DNA of 64,000 bases from Oerskovia jenensis (GTDB lineage: Bacteria; Actinomycetota; Actinomycetes; Actinomycetales; Cellulomonadaceae), in the NCBI RefSeq assembly GCF_016907235.1, contig NZ_JAFBBO010000001.1, positions 3,100,001 through 3,164,000 of the forward strand, read 5' to 3'. The translations under genes were made by a program, and so were the position numbers. The notes under the pieces were generated by a model, which ran no database searches, was not told where the DNA came from, and worked only from the letters and a program-made list of their open reading frames with translations. Of this stretch, positions 53,449-62,415 are shown one piece after another; the first letter of the stretch is position 1; each line of letters starts with the position of its first letter.

Positions 53449-55074
53449 TTGCACGCATCCCGCACCCCCTCCCCGCTACCACGCCGCAGCCGCCGCGCGG
53501 CCGGTGCCGTGGTCACCGCGACGACCCTCGCCCTCGTGGCCTCGGGGCTCGTCGCGGCCGGCGCCGCGACGGCGGCGCCCGCCCCGGCTGCCCCCGCGGC
53601 AGTCAGCCCCAACGGCGACAACGACATCAACGGGTACCGCAACGTCGGCTACTTCATGTCGTGGGCTCCGGAGAACTACGGCTACACGGTCAAGGACTTC
53701 CAGGAGACCGGCCAGGCCGACCAGATCACGCACATCAACTACGCGTTCGCGAACATCCACCCGACCGACCTCACCTGCTTCATCTCCGACAAGGACGGGT
53801 CGCCCGCGCCGGGTGGCAACGACGGCGCCGGTGTCGCCGGTGCGGACTTCGTCGACGGGGTCACCGCGGCGGAGTCGATCGACGGCGTCGCGGACACGGC
53901 CGACCAGGCGCTGGCCGGGAACTTCAACCAGCTCCGCAAGCTCAAGGAGCGCAACCCCGACACCAAGGTGCTGGTGTCGATCGGTGGCTGGACCTGGTCC
54001 AAGTTCTTCTCGAAGGCCGCAGCGACGCCCGAGTCCCGCGAGAAGTTCGTGTCCTCGTGCGTCGACCTGTACCTCAAGGGCAACCTGCCCGTCATCGACG
54101 GCCGTGGCGGCCCCGAGGCGGCGGCGGGCCTCTTCGACGGCATCGACATCGACTGGGAGTGGCCCGGTGCCCCGACGTGGGCGCAGCACCCCGAGAACTT
54201 CATCGACCCGGTCAACGACAAGGCGAACTTCACGGCCCTGCTCGCGGAGTTCCGCGAGCAGCTCGACGAGTACGGTGCCTCGCAGGACAAGGAGTACCTG
54301 CTCTCGTCGTACATCCCCGTGAACCCGACGGCCATCAACGCCGGCTGGGACGCCCCGAAGATCTTCGACTACCTCGACTACGGCAACATCCAGGGCTACG
54401 ACCTGCACGGCGGCTGGTCGCCGAACCTGGCCGGGCACCAGTCCAACCTGAAGGACGACCCGTCCTACACGGGGGACATCTCGGTCGAGCAGGGGATCGA
54501 CCTGTACCTGAGCCGCGGCGTCGACCCGCAGCAGATCACGCTGGGCATCCCGGCCTTCGGTCGTGGCTGGACGGGCGTCGAGGACGGCGGCAAGGCCGGC
54601 GTCTGGCAGCGCGCCGCAGGTGTCGCCGCGGGCACGCACGAGCCCGGGTACAAGCAGTACTTCGAGCTGCGCGACCACGGCACCGAGTACTTCGACGAGA
54701 AGACCGGCTCCTCGTGGCGCTACGACGGCAACGAGTGGTGGAGCGTCGACTCCCCGCGCGCCGTCGAGTTCAAGGCGAAGTGGGTCGCGGAGAAGGGCCT
54801 GGGCGGCTCGATGTGGTGGGACCTCGCGGGTGACTACGAGGACGAGCTGGTCGGCACGGCAGCGGACGTCTACCGCGCGTCGGCGGCCGGCCCGGTCGAC
54901 TCGGACGCTCCCGGTGGATGCTACGGGGACTGGACCAAGGCCGGCATCTACACTGCAGGCCAGGTGGCGTCCCACCAGGGCGTCAACTACCAGGCCAACT
55001 GGTGGGTGCACACCAACGCACCGGGCACCGAGACGTACTGGAGCCCGTGGCGAGTGGTCGGTTCCTGCGTCTGA
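53449..55074 (+). CDS. GH18 chitinase with C-terminal CBM5/12 (chitinase 1)
   Basis: This secreted 541-residue enzyme breaks chitin. The N-terminus has a twin-Arg-containing signal peptide ([20 protein letters not shown]). The GH18 domain follows from about residue 60, with SIGGWTWSKFF and the catalytic DGIDIDWEW. The C-terminal 50 residues (CYGDWTKAGIYTAGQVASHQGVNYQANWWV) are a CBM5/12 chitin-binding module. TTG 53449 is taken as start because GAAGAGG lies 7 bases upstream and no ATG or GTG sits closer. The 540-residue size fits Streptomyces-type bacterial chitinases. Confidence 0.92.
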   Translation: MHASRTPSPLPRRSRRAAGAVVTATTLALVASGLVAAGAATAAPAPAAPAAVSPNGDNDINGYRNVGYFMSWAPENYGYTVKDFQETGQADQITHINYAFANIHPTDLTCFISDKDGSPAPGGNDGAGVAGADFVDGVTAAESIDGVADTADQALAGNFNQLRKLKERNPDTKVLVSIGGWTWSKFFSKAAATPESREKFVSSCVDLYLKGNLPVIDGRGGPEAAAGLFDGIDIDWEWPGAPTWAQHPENFIDPVNDKANFTALLAEFREQLDEYGASQDKEYLLSSYIPVNPTAINAGWDAPKIFDYLDYGNIQGYDLHGGWSPNLAGHQSNLKDDPSYTGDISVEQGIDLYLSRGVDPQQITLGIPAFGRGWTGVEDGGKAGVWQRAAGVAAGTHEPGYKQYFELRDHGTEYFDEKTGSSWRYDGNEWWSVDSPRAVEFKAKWVAEKGLGGSMWWDLAGDYEDELVGTAADVYRASAAGPVDSDAPGGCYGDWTKAGIYTAGQVASHQGVNYQANWWVHTNAPGTETYWSPWRVVGSCV

Positions 55075-55109
55075 CCTGACGCGGTAGCGACCTCGGCCCT
55101 GCGCAACCC

Positions 55110-55155
55110 GACGCCGTCGGGCCCACGACCTGCCTGTCGTGGGCCTGGCGGCGTC
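55110..55155. terminator. Bidirectional terminator after chitinase 1
   Basis: A stem of 20 bases per arm (55110-55129 with 55136-55155) with one internal mismatch pair and loop CTGCCT, between the convergent chitinase and corA. Confidence 0.8.
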
Positions 55156-55218
55156 CGCGTGCCCGGGGACGTCCGGCGGGGTCCGGGGCCGCGCCGCTCC
55201 CGCCGTCCCGGGGCGGCC

Positions 55219-56232
55219 TCAGCGGAGCCAGCCGCGCCGCTTGATGTACACGAGCGGGATGACGGCGGCGACGAGCGTCACGAGCACGACCCACGGGAAC
55301 CCGAGCTCCCACTCGAGCTCGGGCATGCGCGTGAAGTTCATGCCGTAGAACGACGTGATGAGGGTCGGAGGCAGGAACACCGCGGTGATGATCGTGAACA
55401 CCTTGACGATCTGGTTCTGCTTGACGTCGAGCGAGGTCATGATGGCCTGCTGCAGGTAGCGGACCTTGTCGTGCTCGAAGCTCGCGTGCTCCTTGACGCC
55501 GTCGACGTCCGCGATGAGGGTCTCGACGAGCCCCGCGAGCACGGGGTCGGTGTCGGCGATCTCGCTGCGCAGGTGCCGGGCGGCGCGGGCGAGGGAGAGC
55601 TGGGACTCCTGGGTGCTCGAGACGATCTCCTCGGCGCGGTTCATGCGCGAGATCGTGCCCTGCATGTCGGTCACACCGATCTCGCGGCCGCGCCGGTCGT
55701 AGCCCAGCGTGGCCTCCTCGATCTGGTCGGACATGTCCTCGAGCAGGTCGCTCGCGTGGAGGATGACGCGCTCGGCGGCCTCGTTGAGCGCGTACAGCAG
55801 CGCGTACATGACGCCGTACGACGTCTGGACGAGCCGGGGCGTGCGCCGCATGCGAGCGATGGCCTTGTCGAAGATCGGGTAGTGCCGGGAGGGCTGGAGG
55901 GTCACGACACGCCCGGGGGACAGCGCGAACATCAGGATCTCGCGCTCGACCCGGTCGCCGCGCCGGTAGGTCGCCACGACCGGCAGGTACACGTGCTCGT
56001 CGGTCTCCCACACTCGCCCGGAGGCCGGTGAGAAGTCGACGCCCGTGTCCCGGGCGTGGGCGAGGGCGGCGGGGTCCTCGGAGTCGACCTGGAGCCAGCG
56101 GGCACGCAGGGCCTGGGGGTCGAACCGGGGGGCCGGCGGGGGTGCTGCGCCGACCGGCACCGACGACCGGTGTCCGTACGCCGTCGTCGCACCACGGGTC
56201 GCCACGGGGACCACGGGCGTGGCCGCCGTCAC
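55219..56232 (-). CDS. corA: CorA family Mg2+/Co2+ transporter
   Basis: The 337-residue protein forms a pentameric divalent-cation channel. The long cytoplasmic domain ends in two membrane helices. The signature YGMNF after VFLPPTLITSF marks the pore entrance, and the tail YIKRRGWLR is basic. The GTG start overlaps the stop of the small gene upstream (GTGA), so the two are coupled. Regulation may lie in the leader at 56770-56841. Confidence 0.92.
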   Translation of the reverse strand: MTAATPVVPVATRGATTAYGHRSSVPVGAAPPPAPRFDPQALRARWLQVDSEDPAALAHARDTGVDFSPASGRVWETDEHVYLPVVATYRRGDRVEREILMFALSPGRVVTLQPSRHYPIFDKAIARMRRTPRLVQTSYGVMYALLYALNEAAERVILHASDLLEDMSDQIEEATLGYDRRGREIGVTDMQGTISRMNRAEEIVSSTQESQLSLARAARHLRSEIADTDPVLAGLVETLIADVDGVKEHASFEHDKVRYLQQAIMTSLDVKQNQIVKVFTIITAVFLPPTLITSFYGMNFTRMPELEWELGFPWVVLVTLVAAVIPLVYIKRRGWLR

Positions 56233-56540
56233 GGGGTCACCCCCGGCTCGCCCGCGAGCGGCGTGCCCGTGCCCGACGGCGCAGCGTCGGTCGGGGAGGT
56301 CGTCGTCACCACGGGGTCGGGCACGCGAGCGTCGTCGCTCCCTGCGGCCAGCAGGTGCGTCCCGAGCAGGGCCGTGCAGATGAACAGGTAGAGGCCGATC
56401 GTGAAGGTGATCGACTGCCGTTCGAGGTCGGGGCGGCGGGGAGCGGGCACGGGGGTGGTGGCCCGATTCGTTCGGAGTGGTGCGGAGCCCTTGCGAGTGG
56501 TCGCGGGGCAGGGTGCACTGAGGTGTGTGCTCGTCGACAT
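56229..56540 (-). CDS. Small membrane protein coupled to corA
   Basis: The 103-residue protein has a basic N-terminal half and one membrane segment (ITFTIGLYLFICTALLGTHLLAAG), followed by a Thr/Pro-rich outer tail. I do not recognise a family. An AAGGAC lies 6 bases before the ATG at 56540. Overlap with corA suggests it is an accessory or regulatory partner of the transporter. Confidence 0.65.
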   Translation of the reverse strand: MSTSTHLSAPCPATTRKGSAPLRTNRATTPVPAPRRPDLERQSITFTIGLYLFICTALLGTHLLAAGSDDARVPDPVVTTTSPTDAAPSGTGTPLAGEPGVTP

Positions 56541-56695
56541 GGTGGTCCTTCCCGGCGCCGTGCTCTCGACGGTGCCGACCGGACGCCGGGCCGCCCTGCG
56601 TGCGGGCAGGGGCAGGTCCTGGCGAGGGGGGTGACGGTGCATGGAGCGCACTGGCGACCGCCCCGAGGCCGTGCCGGGGGATCCGACCGGAAGGG

Positions 56696-56761
56696 TCAGC
56701 GGGCAGGGTGGAGGGGAGCGAGCGCGCAGTGCGGGGATCTATGACTGCTGCCGTCCGGCAT
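56696..56761 (-). CDS. Possible 21-codon upstream ORF of the corA operon
   Basis: It starts at ATG 56761, 8 bases after AAGGAGG, the strongest ribosome site in this area, and ends at TGA 56696. The peptide starts MPDGSSHRSPHCALAP. No family resemblance is seen. The ribosome site itself lies in a hairpin (56770-56841). This may be a regulatory uORF; that it is translated is inferred. Confidence 0.4.
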   Translation of the reverse strand: MPDGSSHRSPHCALAPLHPAR

Positions 56762-56769
56762 CGCTCTCA

Positions 56770-56841
56770 CCTCCTTCTCATCTGCTTCTGGTTCCGTGCT
56801 CGTCTGAGGTACCGAGATCTCTCGGCAGAAGCAGACGGAGG
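56770..56841 (-). promoter_or_regulatory. Leader hairpin sequestering a ribosome-binding site
   Basis: On the minus-strand RNA, TCTGCTTCTG (56835-56826) pairs with CAGAAGCAGA (56790-56781). CCTCC (56841-56837) can pair with GGAGG (56774-56770) of the ribosome site before the 21-codon ORF. A short palindrome CCGAGA-TC-TCTCGG lies in the loop. This resembles a translation-controlling leader of the corA operon. The rest of the gap 56541-57005 shows no other clear feature. Confidence 0.45.
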
Positions 56842-57005
56842 AACGAGGTCACCCTAGACCTGGTCGAAGGCCCCGGCAACCCACCCTCACGGGAAGCCGC
56901 CGAAGACACTGACGGGTAACAGGACAGGATGCCCGCTTTTACGTCGGGTTGTTAACATTCCTGAGAGTCGTCCGGCCATCGTTGCCCCGGACGGGAGGGT
57001 CTGAC

Positions 57006-60000
57006 ATGCCAGCCAGCCAGCAAGACGTCCTGACCTCAGATCAGGTGCGCACGTCCCGCACGTCCACCGAGCACGGCCCTGAGCGCCTCTCCTCCCGGCG
57101 GGCGGAGATCGACCTCGCCCTCGCGGCGGTCGCGGACCGCCGCGGCGCGTTCGTCTGGACCGGGGAGCCCGGCATGGGCGCGAGCACCACGCTCGAGCTC
57201 GTCCACGAGGCGCTCCACGCGGCCGGCGGTCCGCACCCACCCCTGGTCCTGCGGGTCGCGCAGGCGGTGGGCCCGCAGCGTTCCGGTGGAGCGGTGCGCT
57301 CGCTCGTGTCCCAGGTCGCCCAGGTGACCGGGTGTCCCGTGCCGGAGCGGCTCGTGCGCCCGCTCGACGTCGCCGACCCGGAGTACGGCTACCTGCCGGA
57401 GGTCGGCGCGGTCGCGCTCGCCGAGTACCTGGAGGAAGCGGTCCCCGACCGGACGGTCGTGCTCCTCGCCGACGACCTCCACCTGGTCGACGAGATCAGC
57501 CGCGCCGTGGTCGTCGGGCTCGTCGCGCAGCGGCGCGCCGCGCTCGTGCTCCTCGCGACCGCCGTCCCCGGCGGGTTCGACCGCCCGCTCCCGTACCCGA
57601 TCGAGGTCCGGGAGCTCGCGCCCCTGGGTCCGTCCGAGGCGCTGCACCTGCTGCTGGTCGAGGAACGGATGGCGGTGGCCCCCCACGTCGCGTCGCGGCT
57701 CGCGCAGAACCTCGCGGGCAACGCCGCCGCGATCTCCCAGACGGCCCGGCTCCTGACGGCCGAGCAGCTCGCGGGCACGGCCATCCTCCCGGACCCGCTG
57801 CCGCCGGTGCCGGCCGTCCGTACCCTGCTCGGCGACCGGCTCGACGACCTCGCTCCCGAGGAGCGGCGCGCCCTGCTCGTGGCCGCCGTCGCCGTCGTCG
57901 AGCGGACGGACGTCCTGCTCGCCGCGTCGGGGCTGAGCATCGACGAGGTGCTCGACGGCCCGCTCTCGGGGCAGCTCTCGCTCGTCTCGGGGCGCTTCGC
58001 GTTCACGGACCCCCGGGTGCGGTCCCTGGTCCACGGCGACGCGCGCCTCGCGGACCGGACGGCCGCGCACCTGCGCCTCGCGACGGTCCACACGGCCGCC
58101 GGCGAGGAGGACATCGCGACGTGGCACACGGCTCTGGCGACCCTCGCGGGGGACCCGGCGCTCGCGCCCGGGCTCGTGTCCCTCGCCCAGCGGCTGCTCG
58201 AGCGCGGCGACGTCGTGTGGGCTCACGAGGTCGCCCGCGAGGCCGCGAGCCAGGCCGCCGCGACCGAGCGCGGCGAGGCGTACGTGCTCGCGGGGACGGC
58301 CGCGCTCCAGTCCGGTCACGTCCACGACGCGGCGGACTGGCTGCGACGGGCCGCGCGCTGCGAGGGCGGCGTGAGCTCGGCCCGCATCCTGGGGCCGCTC
58401 GTCACCGCGCTGACGCACGTCCAGGGCCAGGTGCCCGACGACGTGCTCGCCCCGTTCCTGGCGCTCGCCGACACCGACGAGTCCTGCACCTGTTGCGTCG
58501 ACCGCGAGGGGCGTCCCCGGGACGCCGCCGGCGGGTGCGAGATCGGTGACGTCGTGCGGGGGCTCACGAGCGCGGCGAGGCTGCACGCCGAGCGAGGTGA
58601 CGGGGTCGCCGCGTCACAGGCGTTCGACGCGGCCAAGCGGCTCGCCCGTCGGTGCACGCAGGGAGTGGGCGGGCTCGACGTCACCCGGTCGTGGCTCGCC
58701 AACTACGGTGTCGGGGAGCGCGGCAAGCGGGCCGACCTGCCCGGCTCGCGCCTCTCGCCCGAGCAGGAGGCGTACGCCCAGGTCAGCCGGGCGATCGCCC
58801 TGGCCGACGAGGACGCCCTCGACGTCGCCGGCCAGGCGCTCGCGAGCGCGGTCGCCAACCTCGCGCCGGTGCGCAACGGCGGCCGATGGTTCGACGCACC
58901 GTCGGGGGCCGTGACCCCGTACGTCGAGGCGCACCTGCGGCTGGCGCAGGTGCTCGTGCACTTCTGGTCGGGGAACATCACCAAGGCGCGCCGCGAGCTC
59001 GAGGAGGCGGCCTTCCGTCTGCCCGTCGGGCTGCCGTTCGCCGGGACGGGGGTCGCGGTCGCGCGCCGCCTCGACATGGCGGTCCACGGCAGCGTGGGCA
59101 CGGTCGCCACCGCTCTCGAGGAGACGTGCTCGTGCCCGACGTCGCGGCCGGTCCGGCTCGGCCTCCTCGTGGACCGGGCCATCGGGGCGTCGTTCGCTCG
59201 CCACCACACCCAGGCGGCGACCCTGCTCGAGCTGGCGGCCGAGACCGACCGGCGCGACTGCGCCCACATGCTCCACCTGCCCGGGATGGACGACGTCGAG
59301 GCGTGGGTGCTCGCCGGGCGTCCCGACGCGGCCGAGAAGGCGCTCGCGCGACGTCGGGTCGAGGCCAAGGACCTGTCCCCGGCGAACCGTGTCGCGACGC
59401 TCGCGCGTGCCGAGATCGCGCTCGCACGGCCCGAGGACGCGGTCGCGCTGCGCGACGCGGTCGCCTCGGCCGGGCGCGGGATCGCGTCGCCGTTCGAGCA
59501 CGGGCGCACCGAGCTCTGCCTCGGCCGGGCGCTGACACGCTGGGGGGACCTCCCCGCGGCCCACGAGCACCTCCTGTCCGCGGTCGAGCTCCTCACCCAG
59601 TCGGGGGCGTGGGCGTGGGCCCGGCAGGCGCAGGGCGAGCTCGCCGGTGTCCTCGAGCACCTCGGTGCCCTCCAGGTCGCCGCACGTCGTGCCGAGACGT
59701 CGCCCGTGCCGACCACCACCCCCGGGGGAGGGGTCCCGCACGCGGGCGCTGCGTCGTCGGGCAGGGCGCGGCTCGCCGCGCGCGAGAGCGACGTCTCCGA
59801 CGACGCCCTCGACGAGCTGCGCGCCCGCTGGGCGGACGAGCTCACCGATCGTGAGCTCGACGTCGCGCTGCTGGTCGTCCAGGGAGGCTCCAACCGCGAG
59901 GCCGCGGACCAGCTCTACCTCTCGGTCCGCACCGTCGAGGTGCACCTGGGACGCGTCTTCCGCAAGCTGGGCGTGCGCTCCCGGGTCGAGCTCGCGGTGC

Positions 60001-60023
60001 TCGCGCACCGCGTCGGGCGATGA
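57006..60023 (+). CDS. Large LuxR-family regulator (LAL type)
   Basis: The 1005-residue protein has an N-terminal P-loop-like domain, a long helical middle and a C-terminal LuxR helix-turn-helix (LTDRELDVALLVVQGGSNREAADQLYLSVRTVEVHLGRVFRKLG). The Walker A region reads TGEPGMGAST (53-61), with Ala59 where Lys is expected; the Walker B-like VVLLADDLHLVD is intact. Two Cys clusters (SCTCCVD..GGCEIG and TCSCPTS) stand out. GGGAGGG precedes the ATG by 6 bases. It lies between two chitinase genes and may control them; this is inferred from position. Confidence 0.85.
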   Translation: MPASQQDVLTSDQVRTSRTSTEHGPERLSSRRAEIDLALAAVADRRGAFVWTGEPGMGASTTLELVHEALHAAGGPHPPLVLRVAQAVGPQRSGGAVRSLVSQVAQVTGCPVPERLVRPLDVADPEYGYLPEVGAVALAEYLEEAVPDRTVVLLADDLHLVDEISRAVVVGLVAQRRAALVLLATAVPGGFDRPLPYPIEVRELAPLGPSEALHLLLVEERMAVAPHVASRLAQNLAGNAAAISQTARLLTAEQLAGTAILPDPLPPVPAVRTLLGDRLDDLAPEERRALLVAAVAVVERTDVLLAASGLSIDEVLDGPLSGQLSLVSGRFAFTDPRVRSLVHGDARLADRTAAHLRLATVHTAAGEEDIATWHTALATLAGDPALAPGLVSLAQRLLERGDVVWAHEVAREAASQAAATERGEAYVLAGTAALQSGHVHDAADWLRRAARCEGGVSSARILGPLVTALTHVQGQVPDDVLAPFLALADTDESCTCCVDREGRPRDAAGGCEIGDVVRGLTSAARLHAERGDGVAASQAFDAAKRLARRCTQGVGGLDVTRSWLANYGVGERGKRADLPGSRLSPEQEAYAQVSRAIALADEDALDVAGQALASAVANLAPVRNGGRWFDAPSGAVTPYVEAHLRLAQVLVHFWSGNITKARRELEEAAFRLPVGLPFAGTGVAVARRLDMAVHGSVGTVATALEETCSCPTSRPVRLGLLVDRAIGASFARHHTQAATLLELAAETDRRDCAHMLHLPGMDDVEAWVLAGRPDAAEKALARRRVEAKDLSPANRVATLARAEIALARPEDAVALRDAVASAGRGIASPFEHGRTELCLGRALTRWGDLPAAHEHLLSAVELLTQSGAWAWARQAQGELAGVLEHLGALQVAARRAETSPVPTTTPGGGVPHAGAASSGRARLAARESDVSDDALDELRARWADELTDRELDVALLVVQGGSNREAADQLYLSVRTVEVHLGRVFRKLGVRSRVELAVLAHRVGR

Positions 60024-60102
60024 ACCGGACGGCACGCGGAGTCGGCGCGACCCGTAGGCCACGCGCAGGTACGTAGGGGGGAACACCTACGCGCCACCGT
60101 GT

Positions 60103-60126
60103 ATGTACGCGAGGTGAACAATGTGG
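60103..60126. promoter_or_regulatory. Candidate operator upstream of chitinase 2
   Basis: ATGTACGCGA (60103-60112) is followed by GTGAACAATGTGG (60114-60126). Both words recur in the chitinase 1 promoter region (53297-53338). A TAGGGT box about 35 bases further on may be the -10. Confidence 0.5.
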
Positions 60127-60233
60127 GAAACGCTGATTCACGAGGGGACCACCGCTCCCTAGGGTCGGGGTGTTCCTGGGCAACGACGTCCGGGGCCATC
60201 GGGCACAGAGCCCCCACCCAGTGAGGCACACAC

Positions 60234-62234
60234 ATGCGACTGAGAACCCCCCGAGGACGTGCGAGGAAGGTGGCCGCGGGACTGACCGCGGCAGCCATGC
60301 TCGCGACGTCCCTGGTCGCCGGCACCGTCGCCGCGACCGCGACCCCCCTCCCCGCAGCCACCACGACCGCCCTGACGGGCGACAGCGCCATCAACGGCTA
60401 CCGCAACGTCGCCTACTTCACCCAGTGGGGTGTGTACGGGCGCGACTTCAAGATGAAGGAGCTCCAGGACTCCGGCGCCGCCGCCGACCTGACGCACCTC
60501 AACTACGCGTTCGGCAACATCCACCACCAGACGCTCACCTGCTTCGAGGCCAACAAGGCCCAGGGCACGGGCCCCAACGGCTCGGACGGTGCGGGCGACG
60601 CCTGGGCCGACTACGGCATGGGCTACACCGCGGCCAACTCGGTCGCGGGCGTGGCCGACGCCTGGGACCAGCCGCTCGCCGGCTCGTTCAACCAGATCAA
60701 GCAGCTCAAGGCCAAGAACCCCCAGATCAAGGCCATGCTGTCGATCGGCGGCTGGACCTGGTCCAAGAACTTCTCCAAGGCCGCCGCGACCGACGCGAGC
60801 CGCAAGAAGCTCGTGTCGTCCTGCATCGACCTGTACCTCAAGGGCAACCTGCCCGTCGTCGACGGCCGGGGCGGCCCCGGCTCGGCCGCCGGTGTGTTCG
60901 ACGGTTTCGACATCGACTGGGAGTGGCCCGGTTCGAACAACGGCGAGGTCGGCAACATCGTCGACGTCGCGAACGACAAGGCGAACTTCAAGGCCCTCCT
61001 CAAGGAGTTCCGCACCCAGCTCGACGCCTACGGCGCGACCACGGGCAAGAAGTACCAGCTCAGCGCCTTCCTCCCGGCGAACCCCGACGACATCGCGTCC
61101 GGCGGGTGGAACGACCCGGAGAACTACCAGTACCTCGACTTCGGGAACATCCAGGGCTACGACCTGCACGGCGCCTGGAACAAGACCCTCACGGGACACC
61201 AGGGCAACCTGTACGACGACCCGACCGACACCCGCCCGGCGAACCGCCGGTACAGCGTCGACAAGGCCGTCAAGGCCTACCTCGACGCCGGTGTCCCCGC
61301 GAAGCAGCTGACCCTGGGCCTCGCGATGTACGGGCGTGGCTGGAAGGGCGCGACGTCGTCGGCCCCCTGGGGCGTCGCGACCGATGCCGGACCCGGTACC
61401 TGGGAAGCCGGCAACGAGGACTACGACAAGCTCAAGAACCTCGGCACCGGGTACTTCGACCCGGTATCGGTGGCCTCGTGGCGCCACGACGGCAACCAGT
61501 GGTGGAGCTTCGACGACCCGAAGTCCGTCGCCGTGAAGGGCGACTACATCGCCACCAAGAAGCTCGGTGGGGCCATGTGGTGGGACCTCACGGGCAACCA
61601 GGACGGCTCGCTGCTCAAGGGCCTCGCGACGAAGTTCCGTGCGGCCCCGGCCGGACCCGTGATCGGTGACCCGACGGGTGGCGGCGGGACGACCGGCGGC
61701 ACCACGGGCGGGACGACCGGTGGTACGACCGGTGGCACCACGGGTGGCACGACCGGCGGTACGACCGGCGGTACGACCGGTGGCACCACGGGTGGCACCA
61801 CGGGCGGGACCGGGACCGAGTGCGCGGCGCAGTGGACCGCGACGGGCACCTACAGCGGCGGAGCGACGGTCTCCTACAACGGCAAGAACTACAAGGCCAA
61901 GTGGTGGACCCAGAACGAGACCCCCGGCACCGCCGGTGGCCCGTGGGAGCTCGTCGGCACCTGCGGCACCTCGGGTGGTACGACCGGCGGCACGACCGGC
62001 GGCACGACTGGTGGCACCACGGGTGGCACGACCGGCGGGACGACCGGTGGGACCACCGGTGGCACGACGGGCACCGGGACCTGCACGGCCCCTGCCTGGT
62101 CGGCCACGGCCGTCTACAACGGCGGGGCGTCGGTCTCGCACAACGGCCAGAAGTACACCGCCAAGTGGTGGACGCAGAACAACGTCCCCGGGGCCGAGCA
62201 GTACGGCCCGTGGCAGGCGCTCGGCGCCTGCTGA
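60234..62234 (+). CDS. GH18 chitinase with two CBM5/12 modules (chitinase 2)
   Basis: This 666-residue secreted enzyme has a signal peptide ending near residue 35 and a GH18 domain from about 52 to 470 (LSIGGWTWSKNF, FDGFDIDWEWPG). A Gly-Gly-Thr-Thr linker (480-528) leads to a CBM5/12 (CAAQWTATGTYSGGATVSYNGK). A second such linker leads to a last CBM5/12 (APAWSATAVYNGGASVSHNGQK). Its catalytic domain is close to that of chitinase 1, e.g. CIDLYLKGNLPVVDGRGGPG against CVDLYLKGNLPVIDGRGGPE. The ATG at 60234 has no close Shine-Dalgarno sequence. Confidence 0.93.
   Translation: MRLRTPRGRARKVAAGLTAAAMLATSLVAGTVAATATPLPAATTTALTGDSAINGYRNVAYFTQWGVYGRDFKMKELQDSGAAADLTHLNYAFGNIHHQTLTCFEANKAQGTGPNGSDGAGDAWADYGMGYTAANSVAGVADAWDQPLAGSFNQIKQLKAKNPQIKAMLSIGGWTWSKNFSKAAATDASRKKLVSSCIDLYLKGNLPVVDGRGGPGSAAGVFDGFDIDWEWPGSNNGEVGNIVDVANDKANFKALLKEFRTQLDAYGATTGKKYQLSAFLPANPDDIASGGWNDPENYQYLDFGNIQGYDLHGAWNKTLTGHQGNLYDDPTDTRPANRRYSVDKAVKAYLDAGVPAKQLTLGLAMYGRGWKGATSSAPWGVATDAGPGTWEAGNEDYDKLKNLGTGYFDPVSVASWRHDGNQWWSFDDPKSVAVKGDYIATKKLGGAMWWDLTGNQDGSLLKGLATKFRAAPAGPVIGDPTGGGGTTGGTTGGTTGGTTGGTTGGTTGGTTGGTTGGTTGGTTGGTGTECAAQWTATGTYSGGATVSYNGKNYKAKWWTQNETPGTAGGPWELVGTCGTSGGTTGGTTGGTTGGTTGGTTGGTTGGTTGGTTGTGTCTAPAWSATAVYNGGASVSHNGQKYTAKWWTQNNVPGAEQYGPWQALGAC
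61675..61818 (+). repeat. Gly-Gly-Thr-Thr coding repeat, linker 1 of chitinase 2
   Basis: Tandem 12-bp units of the type GGYGGSACSACC. This codes for about eleven GGTT units between catalytic domain and first CBM. Confidence 0.85.
61969..62083 (+). repeat. Gly-Gly-Thr-Thr coding repeat, linker 2 of chitinase 2
   Basis: A second array of the same 12-bp unit, about eight copies, between the two chitin-binding modules. Confidence 0.85.
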
Positions 62235-62240
62235 GAGTCG

Positions 62241-62276
62241 AGCCGGGGGGCGGGATCCCCGCCCCGCCCCCCGGCT
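62241..62276 (+). terminator. Terminator of chitinase 2
   Basis: AGCCGGGGGGCGGG (62241-62254) and CCCGCCCCCCGGCT (62263-62276), perfect 14-bp arms, followed by TCCTCC. Confidence 0.8.
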
Positions 62277-62355
62277 TCCTCCCCACGACCCCCGCCGAGG
62301 ACCGACGCCGAACGAGGCTCCGTCACCGGTGGGTACCACGTAGCGGTTCGCCGCT

Positions 62356-62415
62356 GCCGAACCCGAGGTCGCTCCGACCGGCCAGCCGGCCGACGCGGCG
62401 GGCCTCGGGTTCGGC
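62356..62415. repeat. Inverted repeat before chitinase 3
   Basis: GCCGAACCCGAGG (62356-62368) and CCTCGGGTTCGGC (62403-62415) are perfect complements 34 bases apart, about 115 bases before the chitinase 3 start. It could be an operator or a hairpin. The rest of 62235-62530 shows no other feature. Confidence 0.55.

Noticed and set aside
56741-56857. Plus-strand 38-codon ORF (MTAAVRHRSHLLLICFWF...) opposite the corA leader
   Set aside because: It has no ribosome-binding site, overlaps the antisense of the AAGGAGG site, and shows no family resemblance.
56836-56930. CCCCGGCAACC on the plus strand resembles the core of a SAM riboswitch
   Set aside because: The flanking stems and other conserved S-box blocks are missing, and the gene downstream is a LuxR-type regulator with no link to methionine.
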